Below, piece after piece: positions 54,419 to 64,000 of a stretch of DNA of 64,000 bases. Position numbers and translations under genes: made by a program. The notes under the pieces were generated by a model. That model had not been told where the DNA came from and did no database searches. It saw only the letters and a program-made list of their open reading frames with translations. Position 1 is the stretch's first letter; the number at the start of each line of letters is the position of its first letter. The DNA is from Alteromonas portus. GTDB lineage: Bacteria; Pseudomonadota; Gammaproteobacteria; Enterobacterales; Alteromonadaceae. The DNA lies in NCBI RefSeq assembly GCF_005117025.1, contig NZ_SWCO01000002.1, positions 1 to 64,000 of the forward strand, given 5' to 3'.

Positions 54419-55222
54419 ATGAAAGTAGGATTATTCGGCGCCAACGGGCGCATGGGAAGAGTATTAGTAGAAGCGCTAGATTTAAGTGAAGATGCCGAAC
54501 TTAGCGTCGCGACGGTACGCGATGATTCACCTTGGGTTGGAATTAACGTAGGTGAACTGGCTGGAATTGGCAAAAAAGACATTGATTGCACGGCGTTATC
54601 AGACTTAAGCGGTAACGATGCTGATGTAATGATTGACTTTACTCTGCCTTCGGTAATTGAGAGTAACCTCGCATGGTGCGTGCAAAACAATATGCCGGTA
54701 GTTATTGGTACGACGGGGTTGAACGATGCACAGTTAGCGGCTTTAGATGAAGCGGCAAAGCACATTCCTATTGTATTCGCTGCTAATTATAGTGTGGGCG
54801 TGAACTTAATGCTTTCGCTAGTTCGTCAGGCTGCAAGTGTATTAGGTGAAACGGCAGATATCGAAATTACCGAAGCCCACCATAGATTTAAACAAGACGC
54901 GCCTTCAGGCACAGCTATTGCTATTGGTGAAGCTATTGCCGACGAATTAGGCCGCGATTTAAAAACCTGTGCTGTATACGGCAGAGAAGGGAAAGAGCCA
55001 GAACGCGACCAAGGTACCATTGGCTTTGCCACAGTTCGCGCGGGCGATATCGTCGGCGAGCATACCGCATTATTTGCGGATATTGGTGAACGTTTAGAGA
55101 TTACGCACAAAGCATCAAGCCGTCTAACTTTCGCAAAAGGTGCTGTTCATGCAGCAAAGTGGTTGTATGGAAAACAACCTGGTCTATACTCGATGGTTGA
55201 TGTTCTGGATTTAAAGCTATAA
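54419..55222 (+). CDS. dapB: 4-hydroxy-tetrahydrodipicolinate reductase
   Basis: 267-residue enzyme of lysine/diaminopimelate synthesis. NAD(P)-binding GANGRMGR starts near residue 6; VVIGTTG and the catalytic EAHHRFKQDAPSGTA block are present. Length is like E. coli (273). It precedes carAB, as in many gammaproteobacteria. Confidence 0.95.
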   Translation: MKVGLFGANGRMGRVLVEALDLSEDAELSVATVRDDSPWVGINVGELAGIGKKDIDCTALSDLSGNDADVMIDFTLPSVIESNLAWCVQNNMPVVIGTTGLNDAQLAALDEAAKHIPIVFAANYSVGVNLMLSLVRQAASVLGETADIEITEAHHRFKQDAPSGTAIAIGEAIADELGRDLKTCAVYGREGKEPERDQGTIGFATVRAGDIVGEHTALFADIGERLEITHKASSRLTFAKGAVHAAKWLYGKQPGLYSMVDVLDLKL

Positions 55223-55390
55223 GCGTTTATAAAGGTTGGTGTGAAACCGTTTGGGTTTACGCAAACTTTAAGACGTGACTAAAGTGTTAAACTAAAGTTG
55301 CACTTTAAATGAGCAATAAGCCGTACTTTCGGTGGTTCTGCGCAAAAAAGGTGGTAAAAGCGGTATTTTAATAAATTATTACAAATAAAT

Positions 55391-55418
55391 TTGCCATTTT
55401 CAGTCAGTGATGTATACT
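55391..55418 (+). promoter_or_regulatory. Candidate carAB promoter
   Basis: TTGCCA (55391-55396), a 16-base spacer, then TATACT (55413-55418). Transcription would start near 55425, giving a leader of about 170 bases with the hairpins below. Confidence 0.6.
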
Positions 55419-55498
55419 CGCCGGAATTTGCCAGAATTTCGTATTCTGAAGCCGCTAAAATGGCTGAAGAGTGCGGTTTTATTAGCTGCAAAGATCGT

Positions 55499-55536
55499 AA
55501 AACGGGAAGCGTTGTTATCAATAACTCCCGTTTTTT
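55499..55536 (+). terminator. Terminator-like hairpin in the carAB leader
   Basis: AAAACGGGA (55499-55507) pairs with TCCCGTTTT (55526-55534) and runs into a T6 tract (55531-55536). It lies about 60 bases before carA, so it could be an attenuator. Confidence 0.6.
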
Positions 55537-55542
55537 GTGGGG

Positions 55543-55564
55543 TTTGTGCAGAAAACTGCACAAA
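55543..55564 (+). promoter_or_regulatory. Second leader hairpin before carA
   Basis: TTTGTGCAG (55543-55551) pairs exactly with CTGCACAAA (55556-55564) around AAAA, 20 bases before the carA GGAGG site. Confidence 0.55.
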
Positions 55565-55594
55565 CACATAGTTATCCTTAATCTGGAGGTTGAC

Positions 55595-56725
55595 TTGGCT
55601 AATTCTGCCCTTTTGGTGTTAGAGGATGGTTCTGTTTTTAAAGGTACGGCGATAGGCGCTACAGGCTCCGCCGTTGGGGAAGTCGTTTTTAATACTTCCA
55701 TGACCGGCTATCAAGAAATTCTCACCGACCCATCCTACGCTGAACAACTCATCACCCTTACTTATCCACACATTGGCAACACCGGCACTAACGAAGAAGA
55801 CGTCGAAGCAGATAAAATCTGGTCGAAAGGTCTAATCATCCGTGACCTACCTCTCGTTGCTAGTAACTTTCGTCAACAGCAAACTTTGTCTGAATACCTA
55901 AAAGCGAAAGGCGTTGTGGGTATTGCCGACATTGATACACGTCGCTTAACGCGTATCTTGCGAGACAAAGGTGCACAAAATGGCTGCATTATTTGCTCTG
56001 ATGAATTAGACGAGTCTAGCGCACTAGCGCAAGCGAAAGATTTCCCTGGCCTAAAAGGCATGGATTTGGCAAAAGTAGTAAGCATTACTGAGCCGAAGAC
56101 GTGGACGGAAGGCAGTTGGGAACTTGGCAAAGGCTACGTAACACCAAGCGAGTTCAAGTATCACGTTGTTGCTTACGACTACGGTGTAAAAAATAATATT
56201 CTTCGCATGCTAGCTGACCGCGGTTGTAAAGTTACGTTAGTACCAGCGCAAACCCCTGCAGAAGATGTGCTTGCCATGAACCCTGATGGTGTCTTTTTGT
56301 CAAATGGCCCGGGCGACCCAGAGCCATGTGACTACGCAGTAACAGCAATTAAAACTATCGTCGAAACGGGCACGCCAGTATTTGGTATTTGTCTTGGTCA
56401 CCAGCTGCTTGCAATTGCAAGTGGTGCAAAGACAGTGAAGATGAAGTTTGGTCACCACGGTGCAAACCACCCGGTGAAAGACCTTAAGCGCAATGTAGTT
56501 ATGATCACCAGCCAAAACCACGGTTTCGCTGTAGATGAGTCTAGCTTGCCAGATAACCTAGAAGTAACTCACATTTCGTTGTTCGACAAGTCGTTGCAGG
56601 GGATTCACCGCACCGACAAGCCTGCGTTCAGCTTCCAGGGTCACCCTGAAGCCAGTCCAGGTCCTCATGAAGCGGCGCCGTTATTCGACCACTTCATCGA
56701 ACTTATTGAACAACACAAGCAGTAG
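55595..56725 (+). CDS. carA: Carbamoyl phosphate synthase small subunit
   Basis: 376-residue glutaminase subunit; E. coli CarA is 382. The start is a TTG with GGAGG 5 bases before it, giving [14 protein letters not shown], which matches the family N-terminus. The upstream reading frame is open to 55391 but not family-like. The catalytic Cys is in [12 protein letters not shown], with [11 protein letters not shown] and [14 protein letters not shown]. The frame is uninterrupted through the leader hairpins. Confidence 0.94.
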   Translation: MANSALLVLEDGSVFKGTAIGATGSAVGEVVFNTSMTGYQEILTDPSYAEQLITLTYPHIGNTGTNEEDVEADKIWSKGLIIRDLPLVASNFRQQQTLSEYLKAKGVVGIADIDTRRLTRILRDKGAQNGCIICSDELDESSALAQAKDFPGLKGMDLAKVVSITEPKTWTEGSWELGKGYVTPSEFKYHVVAYDYGVKNNILRMLADRGCKVTLVPAQTPAEDVLAMNPDGVFLSNGPGDPEPCDYAVTAIKTIVETGTPVFGICLGHQLLAIASGAKTVKMKFGHHGANHPVKDLKRNVVMITSQNHGFAVDESSLPDNLEVTHISLFDKSLQGIHRTDKPAFSFQGHPEASPGPHEAAPLFDHFIELIEQHKQ

Positions 56726-56738
56726 GAATTAGCCAACT

Positions 56739-59700
56739 ATGCCAAAACGTACCGACATACAAAGTATTCTTATCATTGGTGCTGGCCCTATTGTGATTGG
56801 CCAGGCTTGTGAATTCGATTATTCAGGCGCGCAAGCGTGTAAAGCCCTTCGTGAAGAAGGCTACCGTGTTATTTTGGTTAACTCTAACCCAGCAACCATT
56901 ATGACCGACCCAGAAATGGCAGATGCAACTTACATCGAGCCTATTCACTGGGAAGTGGTTCGCAAGATCATCGAAAAAGAACGTCCAGATGCCATCTTAC
57001 CTACAATGGGTGGACAAACTGCACTTAACTGTGCGCTTGAGCTAGACAAGCACGGCGTACTAGAAGAGTTCGGTTGTGAGCTTATCGGTGCAACGGCAGA
57101 TGCAATCGATAAAGCAGAAAACCGCGAGCGCTTTGACAAAGCAATGAAAAACATCGGCCTTGAGTGTCCACGTGCGGAAATCGCGCACAGCATGGATGAA
57201 GCGCACGATGTACTAAGCCGCATCGGCTTCCCTTGTATCATTCGTCCGTCTTTCACCATGGGTGGAACCGGTGGCGGTATCGCGTACAACATTGATGAAT
57301 TTAATGAAATTTGTCACCGTGGCTTAGACCTTTCTCCTACCAACGAGCTTCTTATCGATGAATCGTTGCTGGGTTGGAAAGAGTACGAAATGGAAGTAGT
57401 ACGCGATAAAGCAGATAACTGCATTATTGTATGTACTATCGAAAACTTCGATCCTATGGGCGTGCATACTGGCGACTCAATCACAGTAGCGCCGGCACAA
57501 ACCCTGACTGACAAAGAATTCCAGCTAATGCGTAATGCAGCGATGGCTGTACTGCGTGAGATTGGTGTTGAAACCGGCGGTTCAAACGTACAGTTCGGTG
57601 TAGATCCGAAAACTGGCCGTATGGTTATCATCGAGATGAACCCGCGTGTATCGCGTTCATCAGCACTTGCTTCGAAAGCAACAGGTTTCCCAATCGCGAA
57701 AGTAGCAGCGAAACTTGCGGTAGGTTACACGCTAGATGAATTAGCAAATGACATTACAGGTGGTTTAACGCCGGCCTCTTTCGAGCCGTCTATCGACTAC
57801 GTAGTGACTAAGATCCCACGCTTTAACTTTGAGAAGTTTGCCGGTGCTAACGACCGACTGACTACCCAAATGAAGTCTGTAGGTGAAGTGATGGCCATTG
57901 GCCGTAACCAGCAAGAATCACTACAAAAAGCCCTTCGCGGTCTTGAAGTAGGTGCGACAGGCCTTAATCCAATGGTTGACCTTGAAGACCCTGAATCACG
58001 CAATAAAGTGGTTTATGAACTTCGTCAACCTGGTGCAGAGCGTATTTGGTACATCGGTGATGCATTCCGTATGGGCATGACGGTTGAAGAGGTGTTTAAC
58101 CTTACTAATATCGACCGCTGGTACCTTGTACAGCTTGAGGACCTTATTCTTCTTGAAGCAAAAGTAGCTGAGCTTGGTTTACCAGGTATTGATGCTGACT
58201 TCATGCGCGCACTTAAGCGTAAAGGTTTCTCTGATGCGCGTCTTGCTGAGCTAACCAAAGTGGCAGAAAGCGATATTCGTGAGACTCGTCGCGGTTTTGG
58301 TATTTCTCCTGTCTACAAGCGTGTAGACACTTGTGCAGCAGAATTCTCTACTAGCACAGCTTACATGTACTCAACGTATGACGAAGAGTGCGAAGCAGCG
58401 CCAACTGACAAAGACAAGATCATGGTATTGGGCGGCGGTCCAAACCGCATTGGTCAAGGTATTGAGTTCGACTACTGCTGTGTTCACGCGGCGCTTTCAA
58501 TGCGTGAAGACGGTTACGAGACTATAATGGTTAACTGTAACCCTGAGACAGTATCTACCGATTACGACACGTCAGACCGTCTGTACTTCGAGCCAGTAAC
58601 GTTGGAAGATGTACTTGAAATCGTTGCTAAAGAGCAGCCAAAAGGCGTTATCGTGCAATATGGTGGCCAAACGCCACTTAAACTTGCCCGTGCACTAGAG
58701 GCAGCCGGTGTACCGGTTATTGGTACGTCGCCAGAAGCGATTGACCGTGCTGAAGACCGTGAGCGCTTCCAGCAAATGGTGAACAAGCTTAACCTTAAGC
58801 AGCCTGCAAATGCCACCGTAACAAACGTTGAGCAAGCGCTAACTATGGCTGAAGAGATTGGCTTCCCACTGGTTGTTCGCCCAAGCTACGTGCTAGGTGG
58901 TCGTGCGATGGAAATCGTGTATGACATCAAAGACCTTAAGCGTTACCTAAACGAAGCGGTTAAAGTGTCTAACGACGCGCCAGTATTGCTAGACCGTTTC
59001 TTAGATGATGCTATTGAAGTTGATATCGACGCTATTTGCGACGGTAAAGACGTAGTGATTGGCGGCATCATGGAACACATTGAACAAGCGGGTGTTCACT
59101 CTGGTGACTCTGCGTGTTCATTACCTCCACACTCGCTTTCAAAAGAGATTCAAGATGTCATGCGCGAGCAAGTTAAAGCCATGGCGCTTGAACTTGGCGT
59201 AGTCGGTCTGATGAACACACAGTTTGCGATTAAAGATGGTGAAGTATACCTAATCGAGGTTAACCCTCGTGCAGCTCGTACCGTTCCATTCGTATCTAAG
59301 GCTACGGGTGTCCCTCTTGCTAAAGTTGCCGCACGTGTAATGGCTGGCGTGAGCCTAGCCGAGCAGGGCGTAACAGAAGAAGTGATCCCACCTTTCTACT
59401 CTGTGAAAGAAGTGGTGCTTCCATTTGCTAAGTTCCAAGGTGTTGACCCACTGCTAGGCCCAGAGATGCGCTCTACGGGTGAAGTAATGGGCGTTGGCGA
59501 TACCTTTGAAGAAGCCTATGCTAAAGCTAACTTAGGTGCCGGTGCGCCACTACCTAAGCAAGGTAAAGCGCTTATTTCAGTACGTGATACCGACAAGCCT
59601 CGTATGATTGCTCTGGCAAAAGCGTTAGTAGAAGCAGGCTTTAGCATTGAAGCTACCCGCGGTACAGCTACCGAGCTTTACGATGCAGGCATCATGAGCA

Positions 59701-59960
59701 CTGTGGTTAATAAGATGTCTGAAGGCCGCCCTAACATTGTTGATGCAATCAAAAACGGCGAATACGCGTATTTGATTAATACAACAGAAGGTCGCCAAGC
59801 CATCACCGACTCAGTGTACATTCGTCGTGAAGCTTTGGTAAACAAGGTGACCTACACCACGACAATGAACGCTGCGTTTGCAACTATTCGTGCTAAGTCT
59901 GCTGATGACCGCAATAAAGTGGCGTCAGTTCAAGAACTACACGCTAGGCTGAAACACTAA
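56739..59960 (+). CDS. carB: Carbamoyl phosphate synthase large subunit
   Basis: 1073-residue synthetase with two ATP-grasp halves. The first starts [20 protein letters not shown] and the second [19 protein letters not shown]; a C-terminal allosteric MGS domain follows (from about residue 935). It begins 13 bases after carA. The product feeds pyrimidine and arginine synthesis. Confidence 0.97.
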   Translation: MPKRTDIQSILIIGAGPIVIGQACEFDYSGAQACKALREEGYRVILVNSNPATIMTDPEMADATYIEPIHWEVVRKIIEKERPDAILPTMGGQTALNCALELDKHGVLEEFGCELIGATADAIDKAENRERFDKAMKNIGLECPRAEIAHSMDEAHDVLSRIGFPCIIRPSFTMGGTGGGIAYNIDEFNEICHRGLDLSPTNELLIDESLLGWKEYEMEVVRDKADNCIIVCTIENFDPMGVHTGDSITVAPAQTLTDKEFQLMRNAAMAVLREIGVETGGSNVQFGVDPKTGRMVIIEMNPRVSRSSALASKATGFPIAKVAAKLAVGYTLDELANDITGGLTPASFEPSIDYVVTKIPRFNFEKFAGANDRLTTQMKSVGEVMAIGRNQQESLQKALRGLEVGATGLNPMVDLEDPESRNKVVYELRQPGAERIWYIGDAFRMGMTVEEVFNLTNIDRWYLVQLEDLILLEAKVAELGLPGIDADFMRALKRKGFSDARLAELTKVAESDIRETRRGFGISPVYKRVDTCAAEFSTSTAYMYSTYDEECEAAPTDKDKIMVLGGGPNRIGQGIEFDYCCVHAALSMREDGYETIMVNCNPETVSTDYDTSDRLYFEPVTLEDVLEIVAKEQPKGVIVQYGGQTPLKLARALEAAGVPVIGTSPEAIDRAEDRERFQQMVNKLNLKQPANATVTNVEQALTMAEEIGFPLVVRPSYVLGGRAMEIVYDIKDLKRYLNEAVKVSNDAPVLLDRFLDDAIEVDIDAICDGKDVVIGGIMEHIEQAGVHSGDSACSLPPHSLSKEIQDVMREQVKAMALELGVVGLMNTQFAIKDGEVYLIEVNPRAARTVPFVSKATGVPLAKVAARVMAGVSLAEQGVTEEVIPPFYSVKEVVLPFAKFQGVDPLLGPEMRSTGEVMGVGDTFEEAYAKANLGAGAPLPKQGKALISVRDTDKPRMIALAKALVEAGFSIEATRGTATELYDAGIMSTVVNKMSEGRPNIVDAIKNGEYAYLINTTEGRQAITDSVYIRREALVNKVTYTTTMNAAFATIRAKSADDRNKVASVQELHARLKH

Positions 59961-59968
59961 TGACATAC

Positions 59969-59991
59969 GCTAGGATACGAGGTATCCTAGC
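59969..59991 (+). other. Perfect hairpin just after carB
   Basis: GCTAGGATAC (59969-59978) pairs exactly with GTATCCTAGC (59982-59991) around GAG. It is not followed by a T-run; it may protect the transcript's 3' end ahead of the true terminator. Confidence 0.5.
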
Positions 59992-60018
59992 AATATTACA
60001 TTTGTGTGAACGAATAAA

Positions 60019-60045
60019 AAGTGCGCCTTCGCGGCGCACTTTTCT
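60019..60045 (+). terminator. Terminator after carB
   Basis: AAGTGCGCC pairs with GGCGCACTT around TTCGC, followed by TTCTG. A good bacterial terminator shape. Confidence 0.85.
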
Positions 60046-60077
60046 GTTTAAATTACTAGCTAAGCGAGACGGTATTC

Positions 60078-60554
60078 ATGAGTCAGTATCCAATGACAGC
60101 GCGCGGCGCTCAAATGCTGCGTGACGAATTAAATGAACTAAAAACAAAAACACGCCCACGTATTATCGAGTCAATTGCCGAAGCACGTGAGCATGGTGAC
60201 TTAAAAGAAAATGCTGAATATCACGCAGCCCGTGAGCAGCAAAGCTTCTGTGAAGGCCGCATTCAAGATATTGAAGGCAAGCTTTCAAATGCACAGATTA
60301 TCGACGTTACCAAAATGGAAAATACGGGTAAGGTTATTTTCGGTACTACCGTAACCATTCTAAACGTCGATACCGATGAAGAAACCACCTACCGTATTGT
60401 TGGTGATGACGAAGCTGATATTAAGAACAACTTGATTTCGGTAAATTCACCTATCGCTCGTGGCCTAATAGGCAAAGAGCTTGATGACATGGTAACTATT
60501 CAAACGCCAGCCGGCGCAGTTGAAGTTGAAATCATCGAAGTCGAGTACATTTAA
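60078..60554 (+). CDS. greA: Transcription elongation factor GreA
   Basis: 158-residue factor that rescues backtracked RNA polymerase. The N-terminal coiled-coil carries the acidic tip in [21 protein letters not shown]; the C-terminal FKBP-like domain contains [18 protein letters not shown]. Length and motifs are canonical. A terminator-like hairpin follows. Confidence 0.96.
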   Translation: MSQYPMTARGAQMLRDELNELKTKTRPRIIESIAEAREHGDLKENAEYHAAREQQSFCEGRIQDIEGKLSNAQIIDVTKMENTGKVIFGTTVTILNVDTDEETTYRIVGDDEADIKNNLISVNSPIARGLIGKELDDMVTIQTPAGAVEVEIIEVEYI

Positions 60555-60562
60555 TCTCGAGG

Positions 60563-60590
60563 GGCTAGCGGTGCAATACCGCTGGCCTTT
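60563..60590 (+). terminator. Terminator after greA
   Basis: GGCTAGCGGT pairs with ACCGCTGGCC (one G-T wobble) around GCAAT, then TTTATTG. The remaining 60591-60861 gap shows no gene. Confidence 0.75.
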
Positions 60591-60861
60591 ATTGAATCTA
60601 AACATTCCTCTCAGTTGATCCTATATAACTAACCTTTACTCCTTTGATTTTCACCTTGTTTTGTATTTTTTAGTTTTGGTAATAGTGGTCCTAAATTAGA
60701 CTAATTTATTAGAACAAAAAGCCTCAATTTCCTCGTTACTGCCTATACTTCAAAAGTGTTTTGAATTTTATTGACAGAATACTTCGACAATTCACGCTTC
60801 GCTAAAGCAATTTCCAAGTATTAGGTTCGGTATTTAAGCGCCCGGAATGGAGGCCAAAACC

Positions 60862-62847
60862 TTGACTATTTTTAGTAGACTATCCGTTGTACAACTTACG
60901 TTGATTGGAACAGGGACACTTTTTCTTTCCATTGCATTTTTAGCATATAAAGACATCAGTCAACTCGTAAAGGATATGTCATCCGCTGAACAAGATAAGC
61001 GTTTGGTGATGTTAGTCAGCGCAGTAGAAAGAGTTGCCCATCACCATGCGGTTGAGCGTGGGCTAACAGCCGGATATTTAGGAAACCCGAATTCAGATTC
61101 TAAGCAAAAGGTTGTTAATCAGCGCGAAAATGCAGATCAAGCCTTTCAAAGCCTTAAATCAATTTACAACGAAAGCTGGTCTGAAGATCTTGGTATAGAC
61201 GTTATATTACAGCCCCTTTTTAAGGTGGAGGCAAACAAAGGGGAAATAAGGAGAGCCGTCGATTCGTTAAGTGGTACTGAAGCGTTTGGCTATTATAGTG
61301 AATTAAACAAGCGCGCTCTGAATGCGGCTAATGCGTTTACTATTTTGCTTAGTGATCAAAAATCTAAACAGCATTTGCTGCAGGGGCTTAATCTTGCTCG
61401 CTTGAAAGAAAGGCTTGGACAGCGCAGGGGGAAAATAAACGCTGTGTTAGCAAAGCAAAGTATTAACCCCAATACAAAAACTGAAATTAACAGTTATACC
61501 GACGATATCAGTTACCTAGCGGAAAAGCTGACACTCGGATTAACCGGTGAGTTCAAATCCGAATTTGCTAGTTCAATATCTTCGTCTACATCAACGCAGG
61601 TTGAATCAATTGCTGCCAATGTTGTAGCAAGTGATGTAAATTTCGCTTCCTTGCCAAACAATAATGAGTGGTTTACGTTGGCAACGGCTCAGATTGGCCA
61701 AATTGCAAAGATCCTTGGCGGCGTTTTAGAAACAGCAAAACAAGATTCTAATAGTAATGTCGCTGCCGCAACGTCATCGCTAACCGCGATTGCTGTAATT
61801 ATTGTTGTAGTGACACTATTCATCGCACTTATCTACCGCGTATTGATAGGTATTATCACCCAGCAACTCAGCATCTTGGTTTCAAACCTCGACAAAATCG
61901 CTCAAAAAGGCGACCTGACTATCGATGTATCAATGAGTACAAGTAATGAGTTGGGAGAAATTTCACGCTCGGTAAATACTACTATTCTAGCGCTACGTGA
62001 CCTTATCAGAGGGCTAGGGCAATCAATTGGTACTAGCACAAGACTTTCTGGAAAATTAGAGTCGGCATGTGCAGAAATGTTGAGTGATGCTGGAAATACA
62101 CAGCAACTCACTGCGAACATCGCTTCCGCGATAGAAGAAGTCGCCGTAACAAGTCGTGAAATCGCCAGTTCTTCCCTAGATACGTAAAACGCAAGTAAGA
62201 GGCTAGATAAGCTAGCCGATCAATCGCTAGCAGCCAACGACAATATCCGAAATAGTATGACAGTGTTGTCAGAGGATATTCGTGGGGTTCAAACCAACGC
62301 GGCACAGATGGAATTAAAAGTAACGGAAATAAGCACTATTCTAGAGACTATTAACACGCTTTCTGATCAGACTAACCTGTTGGCACTGAACGCTGCCATT
62401 GAGGCTGCGAGAGCGGGTGATCACGGTAGAGGGTTTGCTGTAGTAGCTGACGAAGTAAGAAAATTAGCACAAAGCAGCCGGGAGTCGTCGGACAAAATTT
62501 CCACACTACTTGTTAGTTTAAAAGAGGCAAGCGTTATCGTTGTCAATGACATCAATAAGAATGTCAGTTCAATCTCTACGTCTATGGACACCACGTTAGA
62601 AGGGCGGTCCACCGCTGAGAAAGTAAAGGAAGCTGCAAGTGAGCTAGAAAACATGGCGAACAACATGTCTTCTGCTGCTGAACAGCAATCTGTCACCACC
62701 GAAGAGGTGGCTAAAGATGTTGTTTCTGTAGAAGAAGCTGCCCGACATGAGCTCTATATTGCTGAGCAGTTGTCAGAACTCTCAAATGAAATGCAGCAAA
62801 ATAATGACTTACTACAGCGCACCATTGATGGGTTTAAAGCAGATTAA
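60862..62847 (+). pseudogene. Methyl-accepting chemotaxis protein split by one in-frame stop
   Basis: The reading frame encodes a full chemoreceptor of about 660 codons. TM1 is about 7-28, then a NIT (nitrate/nitrite-sensing) domain (about 40-280, with HHHAVERGLTAGYL-like start), TM2 (about 305-328), HAMP, and the signalling domain with the hairpin tip [25 protein letters not shown] and [13 protein letters not shown] single TAA at 62185-62187 interrupts it after SSSLDT, and the frame resumes [12 protein letters not shown]. One base (CAA to TAA) would restore it. The start is TTG 60862 with GGAGG 8 bases before; ATG 60847 is an alternative. The upstream part would give a sensor without a signalling tip. 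Confidence 0.85.
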
Positions 62848-62971
62848 GTTGTCACGCCTATTCTGAACTTGCAAAGGACTGTTTTCTATTGAGTGAGAGA
62901 CAATACGAATTTATTGCTCAATCTTCTTACAGTAAGTATGCTTTTTCCTTTTGTTTTTGAAAGGATGCATC

Positions 62972-64000
62972 ATGGCTTATGATTTTGGTTCTCAGACGTT
63001 AGGAATAAAGAACCCATTTAAGACAGAGGGGACGCTTAGAACATTGGGTGGTGTTTTAACGCTGCTATTAGCGGTTTACGTTGTTTTCTCGGTGCCAGCC
63101 ATATTTGAAGCTAACAAGGTAAAAGGGTATACCCTGTTAGCGGTAAGCTTTATTTTAGTCGTATCGGGAATACGACATACGGCAGTTGGTATCCTTCAAC
63201 TGATGCGCTTTTTTGTTGGAAGAACAGTTCCTACATCTCTGGCGTATAATTTCTCAAAATCTGAACAAGACGCTGCCCAGGCAGAGAAAAAATCCCTGCT
63301 TTATTCAAAAGAGTCGCTGCACTCTATGCTTATGGGTAGAAGAAACACTACCTTTGAGGAGCCAAAGGGCTGGCTCGCTCGTTTAGTCCACAGCATTTTT
63401 CCCAAACTTGTTTTCTTACCCTACCCGTTACGCCATCTTGCCCAAGAAATTCTCGCTATGGGCGCGACACTTATCGTAGGCTTGGTCACCTACGCAATCG
63501 TTTATTTTCTTGTTAGTAATGGCTTTGCTGGGGAAGTAGCAAAAATTGTCGTTATGCCCATTCTTTCATTGCTACTGCTTATCTATTTTGTCGCCAATTG
63601 GACATCCACTGCGAAAGGGATCCACAACGAAGGAAACTCCCAACTTGCTAAAGCTGGTGGGTTATCGATTGGCGTAATCATTGGTCTAGCTCTGGTTGTT
63701 CCTCTAGGAGCGGGTGTGTTCCTTGACGGTGTAGTGGGGAGCAACATCGATGAGCTTAAAACTTGGTCAGAAGAACATGCCTTTTTTAGCGCTTGGCTAA
63801 ATTTCATCTATCTGTTCATCAGTATTGGGGTCGTAATAGGTTTGGTCTTTCCATTACTTAAAAAGCGCATGGATTTAGTAACACCTCAAACCGAAGTCAG
63901 TGAATTTAGAGCAAACATGCAAGAGTCTGTTCATCCCAATGAGATTTTTATCAATATAGAAAACATCGTGCTTGCCAACCGTCGTTACAAGGAAGTCCCG
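62972..64000 (+). CDS. Unknown multi-pass membrane protein (partial, runs off the window)
   Basis: An ATG at 62972 with AAGGA 7-8 bases upstream opens a frame with no stop to the last base (343 codons seen). By my own translation it begins MAYDFGSQTLGIKNPFKTEG. It has about six hydrophobic segments (near residues 29-45, 52-68, 160-185, 193-208, 230-250, 272-292) and a polar C-terminal part, including KRMDLVTPQTEVSEF. I do not recognise the family. Its gene starts 124 bases after the broken chemoreceptor; the two may be independent. Confidence 0.75.
   Translation, partial: MAYDFGSQTLGIKNPFKTEGTLRTLGGVLTLLLAVYVVFSVPAIFEANKVKGYTLLAVSFILVVSGIRHTAVGILQLMRFFVGRTVPTSLAYNFSKSEQDAAQAEKKSLLYSKESLHSMLMGRRNTTFEEPKGWLARLVHSIFPKLVFLPYPLRHLAQEILAMGATLIVGLVTYAIVYFLVSNGFAGEVAKIVVMPILSLLLLIYFVANWTSTAKGIHNEGNSQLAKAGGLSIGVIIGLALVVPLGAGVFLDGVVGSNIDELKTWSEEHAFFSAWLNFIYLFISIGVVIGLVFPLLKKRMDLVTPQTEVSEFRANMQESVHPNEIFINIENIVLANRRYKEVP

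Noticed and set aside
55391-55594. CarA N-terminal extension of 68 residues
   Set aside because: The extension is not like the CarA family, spans a promoter and two hairpins, and the TTG at 55595 has an ideal ribosome site.
62257-62847. Separate gene for the downstream chemoreceptor half
   Set aside because: It is in the same frame as the upstream half, has no ribosome site before its ATG, and begins mid-domain; a single split gene is the better reading.

Overview
The window looks like chromosome from a marine gammaproteobacterium of the Alteromonas type. This rests on gene content and synteny seen in the sequence (tesA/ybbA-ybbP, yfcH-folX, trp operon next to yciV-yciO-scpAB-rluB, bamE-recN-nadK near grpE-dnaK-dnaJ, dapB-carAB-greA) and on moderate GC. 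No database search was run, so the genus is an inference.

Layout. 1-570: three tandem tRNA-Glu genes with near-identical spacers and a terminator. 0.6-15 kb: a patchwork of short operons (peptidase, dusC, tesA divergent from ybbA-ybbP, yfcH-folX, an AI-2E-type permease, a PhoPQ-like two-component system with a PepSY protein) plus one IS200-like/RAYT transposase gene. 15.8-23.2 kb: a complete leftward trp operon (trpE-G-D-CF-B-A-yciI) with a Trp-rich leader peptide and attenuator. 23.2-27.6 kb: yciV, yciO, scpA, scpB, rluB. 27.8-33.8 kb: accessory metabolism (dkgB, maa, a repeat lipoprotein, arsC, a DUF445 protein, tpm) and bamE. 33.9-47.1 kb: recN with a LexA box, dps, nadK, cti, an aspartic-protease-like protein, a scarred intergenic region, an SMP-30-like protein, then grpE-dnaK-dnaJ with two sigma-32-type promoters. 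47.5-53.9 kb: cytochrome c', an EAL/GGDEF protein, prpE, cytochrome b561. 54.4-60.6 kb: dapB, carAB, greA. 60.8-64 kb: a chemoreceptor gene broken by one in-frame stop, and the start of an unknown membrane protein running off the window.

The most unusual signal is a dispersed 10-14 bp motif, core GGACAGACAC / GTGTCTGTCC. By eye I count about 32 exact copies plus roughly 17 one-base variants; chance expectation for an exact 10-mer in 64 kb on both strands is about 0.12. Copies lie singly, in head-to-head pairs that form hairpins, and in tandem arrays in most intergenic gaps of the left half. Copies also lie inside conserved genes (tesA, ybbP, yfcH, trpCF, trpE, yciV and others), where they add short peptides such as DRHL, TDT or GQSL depending on frame. 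Paired copies often carry matching changes in both arms. A cluster of copies sits directly upstream of the RAYT-like transposase, which is a candidate for their mobilisation. The motif is almost absent from 31-64 kb.
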